A stretch of DNA of 64,000 bases from Paenibacillus larvae subsp. larvae (lineage in GTDB: Bacteria > Bacillota > Bacilli > Paenibacillales > NBRC-103111), in the NCBI RefSeq assembly GCF_002003265.1, contig NZ_CP019687.1, positions 868,001 through 932,000 of the forward strand. Reading direction: 5' to 3'. A program made the translations under genes and the position numbers. This document shows, in pieces, positions 63,244 to 64,000 of the stretch. The notes beneath the pieces are model-generated. The model ran no database searches, was not told where the DNA came from, and saw only the letters and a program-made list of their open reading frames with translations. The first letter of the stretch is position 1. The number at the start of each line of letters is the position of its first letter.

Positions 63244-64000
63244 TTTGTTCCGTTTGTTTGTTTTAATTGGGATCACACTAATTGTCGGGTTGGCACCGCT
63301 GAATGCTTATGCGTTAAATGAACAACAGGATAAGGTAAAAGAGGAAATCACGCTTTTCTTGCAGCAGTTATACAAAGACCGAAACTCCTTTCTAATAAAT
63401 CGGCTCCCCGAAACGATAAATAAGTATTATGTCCAGAATTTAAGGGGAAGTCGTTATGCTTACCAAATGGAACTCAAACGCGGCCAGTATATCAATTCGT
63501 GGGCAGATAAACGTGGTATAAGTCTTACGGAGGCGGTACCCGAAATACGAATCACCCGGATTAAAAGAGATGGGGAATTGGCAAAAATTTCTTTGGTGCA
63601 ATCAGCAAAAATATCTTATGGCTACAAAGAACTTGACCTGCCGCCACAATCGTTTGGAGTCGGTACACGACATGCATTGACAGTAAAAAAGACAGACGGC
63701 AATTGGAAAGTACTACGTGAGTGGTATTTGGATCCGCTTGAAGAAAACCCGGATTTAATACCCGATCCACCGGCCGGATTTCCTCATCCTTTTGCCAATA
63801 GTGATTCTATACAAGCAAACAATAAAGGAAATAAATACAACCGTGAACATGCGGTAGAATATGCCAATAAATATGCGGGTTTAGCCTGGGGAGCCGGGAA
63901 TAATAACCGGTATAACCGCAAGTACAAAGATTACACATCCTTGGGTGGCGACTGTACTAATTTTGTATCCCAGGTACTTGGGGATACAAAAGAAGGCGGC
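63244..64000 (+). CDS. Secreted amidase-domain protein, cut by the window end
   Basis: At least 252 codons, open at the window end. TTG 63244 lies seven bases after AAGGAGG. Signal peptide (FRLFVLIGITLIVGLAPLNA, cleavage near AYA), a ~150-residue N-terminal domain (KEEITLFLQQLYKDRNSFLI ...), then the start of a putative amidase domain (Amidase_6 type): REHAVEYANKYAGLAWGAGN and the nucleophile Cys in GGDCTNFVSQVLG. Such proteins are exported and are thought to act on peptidoglycan or peptides. The rest of the catalytic domain lies beyond the window. Confidence 0.82.

Overview
The window looks like a low-GC, spore-forming Firmicute of the genus Paenibacillus, most reminiscent of P. larvae. That genus and species assignment is inferred. 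It rests on Gram-positive Shine-Dalgarno sites, a CwlJ-type cortex hydrolase, a GerA germinant-receptor remnant, two 33-residue YjcZ-like sporulation peptides, a prophage-type amidase/holin cassette, and many insertion sequences and decayed genes. No rRNA, tRNA or CRISPR array was seen.

Layout. 0-6 kb: a Fur-box flavodoxin gene (frameshifted), then on the minus strand a sensor kinase / response regulator / fused ABC ATPase-permease unit (the ABC gene frameshifted). 6-12.6 kb: a GT39-like membrane glycosyltransferase, a chimeric pseudogene, a class B-like acid phosphatase lipoprotein, relics of D-proline reductase genes, a TauE/SafE permease and a MATE exporter. 12.9-16 kb: a wrecked second two-component/ABC module. 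16-25.4 kb: DoxX, CwlJ-like hydrolase, a frameshifted bicupin oxalate decarboxylase, GNAT, several relics, a BceAB-type transporter (bceB frameshifted), an alpha/beta hydrolase and a YjcZ peptide.

25.6-34.6 kb is accessory: an intact IS256-family element, a prophage lysis cassette (BhlA-like holin, frameshifted Amidase_2 endolysin, second holin), a minus-strand secreted-protein/membrane-protein pair, and, facing it, an RRNPP-type receptor overlapping a 47-codon exported pro-peptide gene. This peptide-signalling locus is the best candidate for an under-described system. It is followed by an IS630-family element inserted in the last codons of a secreted-protein gene, and by small secreted proteins.

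34.8-42 kb: a tandem duplication (35.5-37.2 kb) that copied a small membrane peptide, a DUF4870-like gene, a GntR-like operator and the 5' end of a 6-phosphogluconate dehydrogenase gene, followed by a gluconate operon (gnd-gntR-gntP-gntK). 42-48 kb: a metallophosphoesterase divergent from an MGDG-synthase-like glycosyltransferase, and a PTS IIBC-nanE-rpiR amino-sugar operon. 48-54 kb is decayed: penicillin acylase with a frameshift plus a stop, a deleted gerA, an intact Sfp-type phosphopantetheinyl transferase, and SDR and aldolase relics. 54-57 kb: a sugar nucleotidyltransferase and a GT8 enzyme with a very basic tail. 57-58.8 kb: an IS200/IS605 element with a prematurely stopped TnpA and an intact TnpB. 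58.8-61.5 kb: a sulfide:quinone oxidoreductase and CstB-like persulfide dioxygenase/sulfurtransferase pair. 62-64 kb: a lipoprotein barnase with overlapping barstar, and a secreted amidase running off the end.

A theme is gene decay. Several otherwise well-preserved genes differ from an intact frame by one base in a G or A run, which may be assembly error, recent pseudogenisation or, less likely, phase variation. Others are plainly deleted or fused.
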